Source of the DNA: Oenococcus kitaharae
Lineage (GTDB): Bacteria; Bacillota; Bacilli; Lactobacillales; Lactobacillaceae
Direction: 5' to 3'
Assembly: GCF_025758695.1 (NCBI RefSeq)
Contig: NZ_JANJQP010000002.1
Coordinates: 434,001-498,000 of the forward strand
Length of the DNA stretch: 64,000 nt
The position numbers were made by a program, and so were the translations under genes. The notes under the pieces were generated by a model, which saw nothing but the letters and a program-made list of their open reading frames with translations, made no database searches and was not told the origin of the DNA. Positions 45,738 through 55,586 of the stretch are shown piece by piece. Within the stretch, counting starts at the first letter, position 1; every line of letters begins with the position of its first letter.

Positions 45738-46564
45738 TTGACAGCTCCTTCATTCAGGCCGCTTTTAAAATAATGTTGGCCAAAATATAAGACGATCAGC
45801 GTTGGGATCACGATGATTGCGGCGCTGGCCTGAATCATGCCCCAATTATTAAAGGTCTCTTGAGATTGCAACTCGCGCAGGCCTACTTGGACTGGACGAA
45901 TGTTGTCACTAAAAGTCGTCAGCATCGGCCAAAGATATTGATTCCAAGCAGAAAGAAAACTATAAGCAGCGAGTGTATATAAGCTCAAACGGCTATAAGG
46001 CAATACACACTTCATATAAAACTGCCAGTGACTCAAGCCTTCAATGTCACAAGCCTCTTTTAATTCAAAAGGAATTTGTTTAAAAGCCTGCCGCAGCATG
46101 AAAATGCCGAAGGCCGAAGTCATAAAAGGAAGAACCATACCTGTATAGCTATTTAACAAGCCGAAAGCCTTGATCGTCTGAAAGTTAGGGATAACTTCGG
46201 CCTCAAAAGGCAGCATCATCGTCGACAAGACCAGGTAAAAATAAAAATCACGATGTTTGAAATTAATAAAGACAAAGGCATATGCAGCCATTGAACAGAA
46301 GAAAAGCTGCAGCAGCATTGTGTATAGGGAGATCAGAACACTGTTGACAAGATAGCGAATAATCGGTGTCTGTGTCAGAGCAGCCCAGTAATTGTCCAAA
46401 GAAATAGATCCCCCAAAGAGGTGGCCGCTAGAGATATCAGCAGTTGGCAGCAAACTGGTCCAAAGACCGATTGCAAAAGGGGCGAGAATCAAAAACGACA
46501 AAATAATTAAAAGGGCATAATGCCAAAACTTTCGGTTGGCCGTCCATTGTGTCAGATTTTCCAT
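45734..46564 (-). CDS. ugpE: ABC transporter permease, UgpE-like
   Basis: 276 residues with six predicted membrane helices and the EAA loop LKEACDIEGLSHWQFYMKCVLP. It pairs with the UgpA-like permease as the channel. Its first base is the last base of the preceding stop codon, and it overlaps ugpB by 4 bases, a tight operon. Confidence 0.8.
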   Translation of the reverse strand: MENLTQWTANRKFWHYALLIILSFLILAPFAIGLWTSLLPTADISSGHLFGGSISLDNYWAALTQTPIIRYLVNSVLISLYTMLLQLFFCSMAAYAFVFINFKHRDFYFYLVLSTMMLPFEAEVIPNFQTIKAFGLLNSYTGMVLPFMTSAFGIFMLRQAFKQIPFELKEACDIEGLSHWQFYMKCVLPYSRLSLYTLAAYSFLSAWNQYLWPMLTTFSDNIRPVQVGLRELQSQETFNNWGMIQASAAIIVIPTLIVLYFGQHYFKSGLNEGAVK

Positions 46565-47520
46565 TAGTAACTAACCTTCCTTTCCAGATATCTGAACTGC
46601 AAAAAGGTAAGCAAGGCGATGATGATCGTTAAAATGACAGATTCCGCACTAGCTTGAGAATAGTTGCCGTTTAAAAATGCATTCTGGTAAATATGGTAAA
46701 CCAAGAGATTAGTCGCGTTGTTCGGACCGCCAGCCGTCATTAAATCAATTAGGCCAAAACTTTTGAAGGCCTCGATAAAAGTAATGATTGAAACGAAAAA
46801 TAGAGTGGGTGAAATCAGCGGAATCGTCACGTGAAAGAAGCGATAAACAGGACCGACGCCTTCAATAGCTGTCTCTTCATACAAGCTAAGCGGCAAGGAT
46901 TGAAAGGCACTGAATAGCACCAGGAAAGCGAACCCTAAATTCATCCAGACCGTTGAAATAATGACCGAAATCATCGCCAAGTTAGGATCGGTGGCCCAAT
47001 TTAATAGCGGTAAATGCAGGAAGGCTGCGATTTGATTCAGGATGCCGATAGACGGATTGAAAATAAAAAGCCAGAAAATAGCTGAAACGGAGATCGAAAC
47101 ACCCATCGTGGATGAGAAAATCGTTCTAAAAAATGAAGAAGCACGGACTTTTACACTGGCCGCGTTGGCTAAAATCAGGCCCAGAGCCAAAGTAAGTGCC
47201 CAGACGCCGACGACATAAATCAAAGTCGACATCAAGCTGGCCAAATATCCGGGAGAACTCAGCAGAGCCGCGTAATTACCCAGGCCAGCGAAAACTGTAT
47301 TATGACCACTCCCATTTGTCAGAAACAGACTTAAATAAATCGTTTTAAGCATGGGATAAAAGATGAACACTGCTAGGAGCAGGATCGAAGGGCCTAAAAA
47401 CAATAGGGCATATCGCCGGTTAGTCCTCTGTGCTCGCATTTTCGTCTTTTTAAACAAGCCTGTGTTTTCAGCCAATGTCGGGATTCTTGTCTCATGGATA
47501 ATATTTTTGCTCTCATCCAT
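46564..47520 (-). CDS. ugpA: ABC transporter permease, UgpA-like
   Basis: 318 residues from ATG 47520, chosen for GGAG 6 bases upstream; a GTG start at 47535 would add five residues. There are six predicted helices after a charged cytoplasmic N-terminus of about 40 residues, and the EAA loop YEETAIEGVGPVYRFFHVTIP. It overlaps the ATPase gene by 8 bases and the UgpE-like gene by 1. Confidence 0.8.
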   Translation of the reverse strand: MDESKNIIHETRIPTLAENTGLFKKTKMRAQRTNRRYALLFLGPSILLLAVFIFYPMLKTIYLSLFLTNGSGHNTVFAGLGNYAALLSSPGYLASLMSTLIYVVGVWALTLALGLILANAASVKVRASSFFRTIFSSTMGVSISVSAIFWLFIFNPSIGILNQIAAFLHLPLLNWATDPNLAMISVIISTVWMNLGFAFLVLFSAFQSLPLSLYEETAIEGVGPVYRFFHVTIPLISPTLFFVSIITFIEAFKSFGLIDLMTAGGPNNATNLLVYHIYQNAFLNGNYSQASAESVILTIIIALLTFLQFRYLERKVSY

Positions 47521-48595
47521 GATCGACTCCGACACTCACAGCCGCAAGATTCTTTTTTTCCGGATCAAAAATAAAAGCCTGGCCTTTTAAATGCAAATCA
47601 ATCCGTTGATTGATCGGCATTGAGATTTGTTCCGATTTTGTTAGCCTTAACTGCTGGCCATTATCTAAGCGGGCTGTTAATAAAGTCTGCGAACCCAAAT
47701 TTGTCAGATCCGTAAGAGAAGCATTACCGCCATTATTCTTCGCGATCTGAAAATCCAGTTGATTCGGTCGGATGCCAACCAAGTAGTTTTCTTTTGTCAA
47801 TTGATTCTGTATAGGCAAACGCAATTTTGTATCAATCACGATTTCTCGTTCGTGCTCTTTGTAACTGCCTGAAAGAAAGTTAATCTGGGGCGAACCGAAA
47901 AAGTTGGCAACGAATTCGTTGGCCGGGTGATTGTAGATTCCTAATGGTGTGTCGATCTGTTGTACATGGTGATCGTTCAATACCATAATGTGATCGGCCA
48001 TCGTCATCGCCTCAATCTGGTCATGCGTGACATAAATCAAAGTCAATTGCAACTTGCGCTGCAAAGCACGAATTTCAGTGCGCATACGGTCACGCAGTTG
48101 TGCATCCAGGTTGGATAAGGGCTCGTCCATCAGGCATATTTTGGCATCACTGGCAATCGCACGTGCCAAGGCAATTCGTTGCCTTTGACCACCCGACAAG
48201 TCTTTAGGCTTTCTTGATCGAAAATCCGCGAGGCCAACCATATCAACGGCTCGAGTGACGCGCTGACTGATTTCAGTTTCTGGCATTTTGCGAGCTTTAA
48301 GCCCGAAAGCGATGTTTTCTTCGACGGTTAAAAAAGGGAATAGAGCATAGTCTTGAAACACCATCGTCAGTTTACGGTCTTTTGGTGGCACATTATTGAC
48401 CGTCTGTCCATCTATTTTAATGACGCCGTCAGTCACATCAATCAGCCCGGCCAGCATTCTTAAAAGTGTGCTCTTGCCGCATCCGGAGGGGCCAACTATT
48501 GCAAAGAATTCGCCATTTGCGATTTCCGCATTAATACTTTCAAGAACCGGCGACTGATCATAAGTTTTGACAATGTTCTTAAATTCTATTGACAA
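47513..48595 (-). CDS. ugpC: ABC transporter ATPase, UgpC/MsmK type
   Basis: 360 residues. Walker A GPSGCGKST, Q-loop MVFQDYALFPF, signature LSGGQRQRIALARA and Walker B ICLMDEPLSNLD precede a C-terminal OB-fold regulatory domain (about 235-360). It powers the UgpAE-like channel. ATPases of this type can serve several sugar importers, so it may also drive the ATPase-less importer at 39751-42694. It is the first gene of the six-gene minus-strand operon. Confidence 0.88.
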   Translation of the reverse strand: MSIEFKNIVKTYDQSPVLESINAEIANGEFFAIVGPSGCGKSTLLRMLAGLIDVTDGVIKIDGQTVNNVPPKDRKLTMVFQDYALFPFLTVEENIAFGLKARKMPETEISQRVTRAVDMVGLADFRSRKPKDLSGGQRQRIALARAIASDAKICLMDEPLSNLDAQLRDRMRTEIRALQRKLQLTLIYVTHDQIEAMTMADHIMVLNDHHVQQIDTPLGIYNHPANEFVANFFGSPQINFLSGSYKEHEREIVIDTKLRLPIQNQLTKENYLVGIRPNQLDFQIAKNNGGNASLTDLTNLGSQTLLTARLDNGQQLRLTKSEQISMPINQRIDLHLKGQAFIFDPEKKNLAAVSVGVDHG

Positions 48596-48710
48596 AATAA
48601 TTCTCCATTTTTCAAAAATTTTTTAAAATTGTGTCAAACGATCTTCTCAATTCTGCAGCTGATCATCCCCTCTTTTAATTGATGACTGTATGCTAACAAT
48701 CCTCGTAGAT

Positions 48711-48742
48711 AATTCGTGTAACGATATAATGAATTTGTGTAA
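48711..48742 (+). promoter_or_regulatory. Direct repeats flanking a -10, likely AraC-type operator
   Basis: AATTCGTGTAA (48711-48721) and AATTTGTGTAA (48732-48742) are 11-base direct repeats with one mismatch, exactly 21 bases apart (two helical turns). TATAAT lies between them at 48725-48730. This is the binding geometry expected of AraC-family proteins. Confidence 0.6.
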
Positions 48743-48775
48743 ATTTGTTTTTTAGGGCTACTTGTTATTGGGCGG

Positions 48776-49909
48776 ATGAAGGAAGCAGACAAAAAACTTA
48801 TTTTTTTAAGTTGCATGACGGATCAAGCTTTTTTTTGGCTGGATGCCAAGAAAGCAACAGCCTTGACCAGTGATAACAATGTACTGCTCGGTCTGGCCGA
48901 CGATGATTTGCAGAAGATATCGCGCCTGGCTGCCGCCGATAATTTTGTTTTCGTATATGCTCGCAGCCGTATAATGATTGTTCTCCCTTGGGACAAGAAC
49001 CATCAATTACTGGTCCTGCCTAATGATTTTTTTCAACGAGAACTTTCGTCTTTGTCTTCTTTACCTAGTGGATCGACTTTTGAAAAAATCCAACAGTTAG
49101 CTTCTTTGATCAGCATGTCGGCTGGGCAGAAGATACCTTTGTGCCAGCAGGTGGTTTTTTATGTACTGGCTGATAGTCAGCTAGGATTGGTAAACCAGCC
49201 TTCAGCCAAATCAACTGATGATAGGGAAAAACTTTTCTTTTTTTATCAGGAACAACTGGCTGATGCCTTACAGGCGCTTGATCAAAGAAGCGTGATTCGT
49301 GGTATGAATCAAATGAAGTCTCTGTTTACCAACCGTGTTCATCAAAACCAACTCACAGCACTGCCAAACCAGCGTCGCCTGAAAGAATTGCTGATTTCTT
49401 TAGCTTGCAGTTTGGCTGACCATGCTTTGGATGCCGGTTTGAGTTTGGAAGCGGCTGCTCAAATTCGTATCATGCTGATAGATCAAATTTATAAACATAC
49501 AATCGTGGACTTTCACTCGGAAATCAAGGCATTAGTTTGGCCTTATTTCGATGCGCTCAAACTGCAAAATGGCGAAAAAAATTCTGATACAGCGACGATT
49601 TGTCGCGACTACATCGACAATCATTTAGACAAAAAATTAAGTTTGAAAGAAATTGCGGAGGTTGCCAGCATCTCAAAAGAAGCTTTGAATCCAATTTTTA
49701 AAAATAGTTTTGGTCTGACAGTCAAACAATATGTGAACCAGCAGAAGGTCGCCTTAGCCAAAAAATTTTTGGCCGCAAATAAAAAAAGTCTCCAGGAGAT
49801 CACGAATGCGCTCTCCTTAGCAGACAAGAGTTACTTTGTTAAATTATTCCATGCCGAAACAGGTATGACACCTAAGCAGTATCGCCGTAGTCTATTTTTT
49901 AAGGAATAA
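48776..49909 (+). CDS. AraC family transcriptional regulator
   Basis: 377 residues. The N-terminal two thirds (about 1-270) has no recognisable sensor motif. The C-terminal AraC domain has two helix-turn-helix motifs: LSLKEIAEVASISKEALNP and LQEITNALSLADKSYFVKLF, ending MTPKQYRR. It is divergent from the ugp-like operon and probably controls it. The ribosome site is weak (GGGCGG). The direct repeats upstream may serve autoregulation or control of both sides. Confidence 0.88.
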   Translation: MKEADKKLIFLSCMTDQAFFWLDAKKATALTSDNNVLLGLADDDLQKISRLAAADNFVFVYARSRIMIVLPWDKNHQLLVLPNDFFQRELSSLSSLPSGSTFEKIQQLASLISMSAGQKIPLCQQVVFYVLADSQLGLVNQPSAKSTDDREKLFFFYQEQLADALQALDQRSVIRGMNQMKSLFTNRVHQNQLTALPNQRRLKELLISLACSLADHALDAGLSLEAAAQIRIMLIDQIYKHTIVDFHSEIKALVWPYFDALKLQNGEKNSDTATICRDYIDNHLDKKLSLKEIAEVASISKEALNPIFKNSFGLTVKQYVNQQKVALAKKFLAANKKSLQEITNALSLADKSYFVKLFHAETGMTPKQYRRSLFFKE

Positions 49910-49960
49910 TTTTTCTAAAAAAAATTCAGACATCAGATTCGTCGTTGCCCAATCACAGAA

Positions 49961-49973
49961 AAATCCGAACAAA
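49961..49973 (+). promoter_or_regulatory. PurBox-like site 1
   Basis: AAATCCGAACAAA fits the PurR operator AWWWCCGAACWWT at 12 of 13 positions. It is 140 bases upstream of a purine-type operon. Confidence 0.55.
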
Positions 49974-50042
49974 GACGAATGAAAAAGCAATTTAAGCTTT
50001 TTTTAATATTTTTTTAGGAACGTTGAGGTATTTTAGGGTCAT

Positions 50043-50066
50043 ATAGTTCGTTAAATAGTGATAAGA
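50043..50066 (+). promoter_or_regulatory. PurBox-like site 2 and extended -10 promoter
   Basis: TTTAACGAACTAT on the minus strand (50055-50043) matches the PurBox with two differences, in the opposite orientation to site 1. A TG-extended -10 (TGA-TAAGAT, to 50066) follows 5 bases later, so the box lies in the promoter spacer. Confidence 0.5.
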
Positions 50067-50112
50067 TGAATTGGTTATCACGTTGTTACAGAGCGAAAGG
50101 TTAGGTAGTTAA

Positions 50113-50931
50113 GTGCCACAGAAATTCAAAATAGGACTCATATTTCCCGGAATTGCTTTATTGCTTGTCACTTTTGTGTACCCACTGCTCATGATGGTGA
50201 TTCCGACCTTCTTCTCTAGCAGTTCTTCGGATGGTTATGTGTCTTTTTTGTCCAATCAGCAAAATCAATTAGTTATATTCCGTACGGTAACCATTGCATT
50301 GATTGCTACGCTGATTATTCTCGTCATGGGCATACCGACAAGTATTTGGTTATCAAAACAGCTGGGCTTTAAAAAAACATTATTGATGACTTTGGTGGTT
50401 TTCCCTATCTTAACGAACGGCGTGGTTCGAAATTATGCTTGGATTACGATTTTAGGGAACAACGGTATTGTCAATAATCTTTTAAAACTGCTGCACCTGA
50501 CTCAGGAGTCCGTACCGCTTCTTTATACGGACGGTTCAATCGTGGTCGGTATTGTATACTTGTTTCTCCCAATTATGATCATCACATTGATTGGCGAATC
50601 TGAAAAATTGGATCCAGAGTTAGATAATGCAGCTTTAATGCTTGGGACTCGCCATGCTAAGATTTTTTGGAAAGTGACGATACCCCAATTAACTACTGGC
50701 ATTATCACCGGTGTCACGCTTGTGTTCGTTGGTGCGTTAACCGCATATACAACACCTCAGATTTTAGGCGGGAACCGGCGCTTAGTTATGTCAACCTTGC
50801 TCTACCAGCAAGCGATGACTTTAGGTAATTGGCAATCTGCCAGCGTGATTGCGACCGTGATGATTGTCATCGCATTAATCGTGACGCTCTTATTACGGCA
50901 ATTTCAAAAGAGAGTGGATAAGAGGAGGTAA
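50113..50931 (+). CDS. ABC transporter permease, PotB type (purine operon)
   Basis: 272 residues starting at GTG 50113, six predicted helices, EAA-type loop LDNAALMLGTRHAKIFWKVTIPQL. It belongs to the polyamine/opine/phosphonate/thiamine permease class. The operon continues with adenine deaminase and a nucleoside hydrolase, so a purine base or nucleoside is a more likely cargo than a polyamine. It is followed after 2 bases by its partner permease. Confidence 0.85.
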   Translation: MPQKFKIGLIFPGIALLLVTFVYPLLMMVIPTFFSSSSSDGYVSFLSNQQNQLVIFRTVTIALIATLIILVMGIPTSIWLSKQLGFKKTLLMTLVVFPILTNGVVRNYAWITILGNNGIVNNLLKLLHLTQESVPLLYTDGSIVVGIVYLFLPIMIITLIGESEKLDPELDNAALMLGTRHAKIFWKVTIPQLTTGIITGVTLVFVGALTAYTTPQILGGNRRLVMSTLLYQQAMTLGNWQSASVIATVMIVIALIVTLLLRQFQKRVDKRR

Positions 50932-50933
50932 AG

Positions 50934-51722
50934 ATGGCCACTAATCAGCATTTGTTTATGAGAATTATTGGTATTGTAACCTTGTTTTTTCTACTGGCAC
51001 CTTTGCTTTTGATTGTCGTGACCTCATTTGGCAGCGAACCAACGATTTCTTTCCCGATTAAAGGTTTCACTTTTTCTTGGTATGCTAATATTTTTGCGCA
51101 AGACACTTTTATTCAGGGTTTTATCACTAGCCTTGAGGTTGCTTTGTTGGCATCTTTGACAGCTGCTGCGGCAGCTTTGCCAGCAGCTTACGCTTTAACT
51201 AGAAAACGTAATCGAATGAACCGCTTTTTAGAAAATGTCTTTTTGGCTCCTGTGATGGTACCAGAAGTTGTGTTAGGTTTTTCGCTTTATTCATCTCTCG
51301 TGATTTATGCGCATTTTCCTTTATTTATCAGTCTTTTATTTGGTCATTTTCTCATTTGCCTGCCATATAGCGCAAGGCTAATCATTGCAGGTATGCGCCA
51401 GTTTGACGGCAGCGCTGAAGAAGCTGCTTGGATACTAGGCAGTTCGCGTTTGAGCGGATTTTTCAAAATATTAGTTCCTAATATTACGACAAGTATTTTG
51501 TCCGGTTTTCTATTATCATTTATAAATTCTTTCAATAATATTCCCGTTTCCGTATTTTTGAGCGGTCCTAATGTCAATATGCTGCCGACGGCAATTTTGA
51601 ATTATCTGCAAAATAATTATGATCCGACTGTCTCAGCAATCTCAAGCTGTTTAATGCTGTTAACACTGCTTTTCATGCTGCTGGCTGAAAAAAAACTTGG
51701 ATTAAAGGGTTTCGTTAGTTAG
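50934..51722 (+). CDS. ABC transporter permease, PotC type (purine operon)
   Basis: 262 residues, six predicted helices, coupling loop AEEAAWILGSSRLSGFFKILVP. A strong ribosome site AGGAGG precedes the ATG. It forms a heterodimeric channel with the PotB-type protein directly upstream. Confidence 0.86.
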   Translation: MATNQHLFMRIIGIVTLFFLLAPLLLIVVTSFGSEPTISFPIKGFTFSWYANIFAQDTFIQGFITSLEVALLASLTAAAAALPAAYALTRKRNRMNRFLENVFLAPVMVPEVVLGFSLYSSLVIYAHFPLFISLLFGHFLICLPYSARLIIAGMRQFDGSAEEAAWILGSSRLSGFFKILVPNITTSILSGFLLSFINSFNNIPVSVFLSGPNVNMLPTAILNYLQNNYDPTVSAISSCLMLLTLLFMLLAEKKLGLKGFVS

Positions 51723-51731
51723 GGGGGGCAC

Positions 51732-52781
51732 ATGGCTGCTTTAGATGTAAAAAACTTAGCGTTAAGTTATGATGGCAAAACACAAATACTTAATGATATT
51801 AATCTGCACGTCCAAGACGGTGAATTAGTTTCTCTGCTGGGACCAAGCGGGTGTGGCAAGACTACCACGCTACGTTCGATTGCTGGATTAATTAAAGCCA
51901 ACCAGGGACAAATATTTGTGAACGGTAAAGACATTAGCAAAGTAGCTGTTTACAAACGCAACTTCGGGATGGTATTTCAAAGTTATGCCTTATTTCCTCA
52001 TTTGAACGTGGCAGATAATGTGGCTTTTGGTCTCAAAAATAAACACGTGCGAGAGCCGGAGCTAAGCAAAAAAGTTGACGAAATGCTGGATATGGTTGGT
52101 TTGTTAGATTATAAAAAACGTTTTCCAAGCGAATTGTCTGGTGGCCAGCAGCAGCGTGTCTCGTTGGCGAGGTCTTTGGTCACTGAACCCGATCTGCTGT
52201 TCTTAGATGAACCTTTGAGCAATTTGGATGCCAAGTTACGAGTGGAAATGCGCGAAATGATTCGCGCCATTCAACAACGCTTAAAACTCACGATGCTTTT
52301 TGTGACACATGATCAATCGGAATGTTTCGCTATTTCTGATCATGTTGCGGTTATGAATCGTGGTACGATCGAACAGTTTGACAGCTCGGAAAAAATTTAT
52401 CACGAACCTGCGACAGAATTCGTTGCTCGTTTTATCGGATATGAGAATTTCTTTTCAGTCACAAAGAGTTTGGACCGTCAGCATTTTCTATTAAAAGAAG
52501 GCCAAGTCTTCAAGGCGGCTGGTGCTTCTCCAAATAGCAGCAGTTTAACGATCCGACCTGAAAATATTGATATTTTAGAAACACAGCCGGACGCTGATGG
52601 CCAAAATATTTTACCGGGGGAAGTGCTGTTTTCGACTTATTTAGGCGATAGCTACCGCTACGAAATTCAGACAGCATTGGGAACAGTGATCGCTGTTTCT
52701 TCTTCTGACAAGAAATATCCGGCCGGGAAAGCTGTTTTCTTGGATTTTCCTAGTCGGAAATTACTCGGCTTAAACAAATAA
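51732..52781 (+). CDS. ABC transporter ATPase, PotA type (purine operon)
   Basis: 349 residues. Walker A GPSGCGKTT, Q-loop MVFQSYALFPH, signature LSGGQQQRVSLARS, Walker B LLFLDEPLSNLD and a C-terminal TOBE domain (about 275-349). It energises the two permeases upstream. The unusual run of seven Gs just before the start serves as ribosome site. Confidence 0.88.
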   Translation: MAALDVKNLALSYDGKTQILNDINLHVQDGELVSLLGPSGCGKTTTLRSIAGLIKANQGQIFVNGKDISKVAVYKRNFGMVFQSYALFPHLNVADNVAFGLKNKHVREPELSKKVDEMLDMVGLLDYKKRFPSELSGGQQQRVSLARSLVTEPDLLFLDEPLSNLDAKLRVEMREMIRAIQQRLKLTMLFVTHDQSECFAISDHVAVMNRGTIEQFDSSEKIYHEPATEFVARFIGYENFFSVTKSLDRQHFLLKEGQVFKAAGASPNSSSLTIRPENIDILETQPDADGQNILPGEVLFSTYLGDSYRYEIQTALGTVIAVSSSDKKYPAGKAVFLDFPSRKLLGLNK

Positions 52782-52802
52782 TGAATTTAAAGGGAATTGA
52801 AA

Positions 52803-53867
52803 ATGAGATTTAAGAAGAATTTATTGACACGTGCGATGTTTGCCACTGGGGCTATTTTATCAGTCCTATCTCTGACAGCTGGCAGCGTAAATGCGAAGGG
52901 ATCCAAAAGCTTAACCATTTCTACTTTTGGCCTTAGTACTAAACAAATGCAAACCGATGTATTGACACCATTTTCTAAGAAAGCGGGTGTTAAGACTAAT
53001 GCCCAATTTGGTGATAGTGCGACCCGTTTAACACAAGTGGAAAAAAATAAAAATAGTGGTGTCGACGTGATTGAATTGTCGCAGAACAATGCACTAACAG
53101 CTAATAAAGCGACAGTATTTCAGAAACTGGATTTTTCCAAATTAAAAAACTTTAAATATTTATCAAAGAGTCAGCAAAAGTTGGCTCGGCAGACGAACAG
53201 TATACCTTATACGATTAACAGTTTCGGCATCATCTATGATCAAAGCAAGACTGGAAAAATAACGAATTGGAACCAGCTCTGGTCGTCTAAATTCAAAAAT
53301 AAGTTGGCCATTCCTGATATCACGACGACTTTTGGCCCAGCGACAATGTATGTTGCTGCTGACCACGTTGGCAAAAGCATCACCAATAAGGGCGGTGCCG
53401 CAGCTTTTTCAGCTCTAAAAACATTGAAACCCAATTTAGTTAAGACCTATGCACAATCTTCCGATTTAGCTAATATGTTTAATTCAGGTCAAATCAGCGC
53501 CGCGATTGTCGGGGACTATGCAGTCGGAATGCTGCAGGCTTCAAATTCTAAGTTGCAGTACGTCGTTCCTGACAGTGGCACATATGCTAACTATGATACC
53601 GTCTCAATTGTCAAGGGTAGCAAGAATTTGAAAGCGGCTTATCAGTATTTGGATTTTCGAATTTCTCAGTCGGTACAAAAGCGGGTCGCTAAGACAACTT
53701 CTTTGAATAATGCACCAGTAAACCAAAAAGTCAAACTCAATGCTGCTGCAGCTAAGAATAAAACTTATGGCAAGGTGGCTGACCGTGCTAGGACAGTTGA
53801 TTTCAATTACGTTAATAAGCACTTAAAGACTTGGATCACACGCTGGAATTCGTTGATTAATAATTAA
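52803..53867 (+). CDS. ABC substrate-binding protein, PotD type, without a lipobox
   Basis: 354 residues from ATG 52803 (AAAGGG 8 bases upstream; the TTG at 52797 is less likely). A signal peptide ends near VNA-KG and contains no cysteine, so it is not a lipoprotein. The fold is of the PotD/AfuA type (SIPYTINSFGIIYDQ, NQLWSSKFKNKLAIPD, AAIVGDYAVGML). It would bind the cargo of the PotABC-type importer. The lack of a lipid anchor in a Gram-positive cell is odd. Confidence 0.84.
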   Translation: MRFKKNLLTRAMFATGAILSVLSLTAGSVNAKGSKSLTISTFGLSTKQMQTDVLTPFSKKAGVKTNAQFGDSATRLTQVEKNKNSGVDVIELSQNNALTANKATVFQKLDFSKLKNFKYLSKSQQKLARQTNSIPYTINSFGIIYDQSKTGKITNWNQLWSSKFKNKLAIPDITTTFGPATMYVAADHVGKSITNKGGAAAFSALKTLKPNLVKTYAQSSDLANMFNSGQISAAIVGDYAVGMLQASNSKLQYVVPDSGTYANYDTVSIVKGSKNLKAAYQYLDFRISQSVQKRVAKTTSLNNAPVNQKVKLNAAAAKNKTYGKVADRARTVDFNYVNKHLKTWITRWNSLINN

Positions 53868-53879
53868 GGAGAACAAAAA

Positions 53880-55586
53880 TTGATTAAAGCCGATCTTAAA
53901 TTGATTAATGGCCAAATTTATAATACATTTACACAGTCGTTTTCAAAAAAGGAAGTTGCTATCGTTGATGGCAACTTCTTTCAAATTGCAGATGAATTAC
54001 CAAATGATTTTTATTTTGAAAACATCGTTGATTTAAATGGAGCTTATGTGATTCCCGGTCTTATCGATTCACATATGCATATTGAAAGTTCTATGGCGAC
54101 GCCGACTAATTTTAGTCAGGCCGCCATTGCTTTTGGCACCACAACAATCATTGCCGATGCTCATGAAATAGCCAATACAAATGGTTTGCAGGGTCTGAAA
54201 GACTTTATGAATCAGCCATCTTTAATTGACACTTTTTTTGCCATTCCATCATCGGTTCCTTCTACGACGCCGGAATTGGAGACAACTGGCGGCCATATTG
54301 GCTTAAAAGAGGTGCGCGAACTGTTAACTGATCCGAGGATTATTTGCCTTGGTGAAGCCATGAATTTTAACGGTATTACTTCCGAACCCGACTCTTTAAT
54401 TCGTCAAATCATTGCGTTATGTCAGCAGCAACGTCCGAGAATGCCCTTAGAGGGTCATGTACCGGCTATTAGTGGAGAGGATCTGGCCAAATTTATGTAT
54501 ACTGGTATTTCATCGGATCACACACAGCAGACACCAGCTTCGATTCAAGAAAAGATTGAAAATGGTATGTTCATCCAATTGCAAAAGAAATCTATCGATC
54601 AAGATAATATTGCTGCTATTGTCGCGAATCGTTTTTTTGATTATGCAGCACTCGTCACGGATGACACAATGGCTGATGATTTGCGGCACGGCCAGTTGAA
54701 TATGATTATTAAACTGGCCGTGGCGTGTGGCTTGCCGATCCAGTGGGCAATCTATATGGCGACTTACACACCAGCGCGCCGTATGCATTTGGCCGATCGC
54801 GGTATGATTGCGCCAGGTAGGATTGCTGATTTTGTTATTTTAGATGATTTGGATCAGTTTTCCATCCAAAATGTTTATAAAAGGGGCGTTCCTGTTGACC
54901 AATTAGCCATCCCTCCTCATAAGGGCTTTGATAAGTCGTATTATCATTCAATTCATGTGCCCGAACGTTCGGCAGCTGATTTTCAAGTGCGTTTGTCAGC
55001 TAACGTTAATCAAGTCACAGCTAATGTGATTCAAATTTCAACCAAGGGTACCTTTACGAAAGCGGTTAAAAAGAGATTGCCGGTGCATCATGGATTAGTC
55101 GATTGGCAAAGTGCGGGTTTGGCTTTGCTGGCAGTCCAAGAACGATATGGCAAAAGCGGCCAAATGACTTTGGCACTCGTTGCCGGTGCGATTAAGCAGC
55201 CCGGTGCCATCGCAACGACCTGGGCGCACGATCATCATAACCTCATGGTGATGGGGACAGATCCCGAAGCAATGGCGATCGCTTATCGGCAAATCGCGGC
55301 CCAACAGGGGGGCTATTTGGTTGTCAAAGATGACAGAGTTTTGGCTAATGTTCCTTTGCCGATCGCTGGCATTATTAGCGATGAACCGATCGCATGTTTG
55401 GGTGAAAAACTGCAAGCAGTCCGAAAGGCAATGCAACAATTGGGTTACGAAAATAGTAATGAGATCATGTCTCTGTCGACCTTATCGCTATTGGTCTCGC
55501 CTGCCATTAAGGTTTCTGATAAGGGCATTTTCGATGTCAAAAGCCAGCGGCAGATTCCTTTGCTAGAAGAGACAGGGGAGCCTTAA
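53880..55586 (+). CDS. ade: Adenine deaminase
   Basis: 568 residues from TTG 53880 (AAGGAG 8 bases upstream). The metal site is in PGLIDSHMHIESSMATPTNF; GHVPAISGEDLAKFMYTGISSDH follows, quoted in part, then TDDTMADDL and LADRGMIAPGRIADFVIL. The protein length fits the full ade family. It converts adenine to hypoxanthine and ammonia. The motif after SDH usually continues with Glu; here it is Thr-Gln, a difference near the active site. It overlaps the nucleoside hydrolase start by 1 base. Confidence 0.9.
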   Translation: MIKADLKLINGQIYNTFTQSFSKKEVAIVDGNFFQIADELPNDFYFENIVDLNGAYVIPGLIDSHMHIESSMATPTNFSQAAIAFGTTTIIADAHEIANTNGLQGLKDFMNQPSLIDTFFAIPSSVPSTTPELETTGGHIGLKEVRELLTDPRIICLGEAMNFNGITSEPDSLIRQIIALCQQQRPRMPLEGHVPAISGEDLAKFMYTGISSDHTQQTPASIQEKIENGMFIQLQKKSIDQDNIAAIVANRFFDYAALVTDDTMADDLRHGQLNMIIKLAVACGLPIQWAIYMATYTPARRMHLADRGMIAPGRIADFVILDDLDQFSIQNVYKRGVPVDQLAIPPHKGFDKSYYHSIHVPERSAADFQVRLSANVNQVTANVIQISTKGTFTKAVKKRLPVHHGLVDWQSAGLALLAVQERYGKSGQMTLALVAGAIKQPGAIATTWAHDHHNLMVMGTDPEAMAIAYRQIAAQQGGYLVVKDDRVLANVPLPIAGIISDEPIACLGEKLQAVRKAMQQLGYENSNEIMSLSTLSLLVSPAIKVSDKGIFDVKSQRQIPLLEETGEP

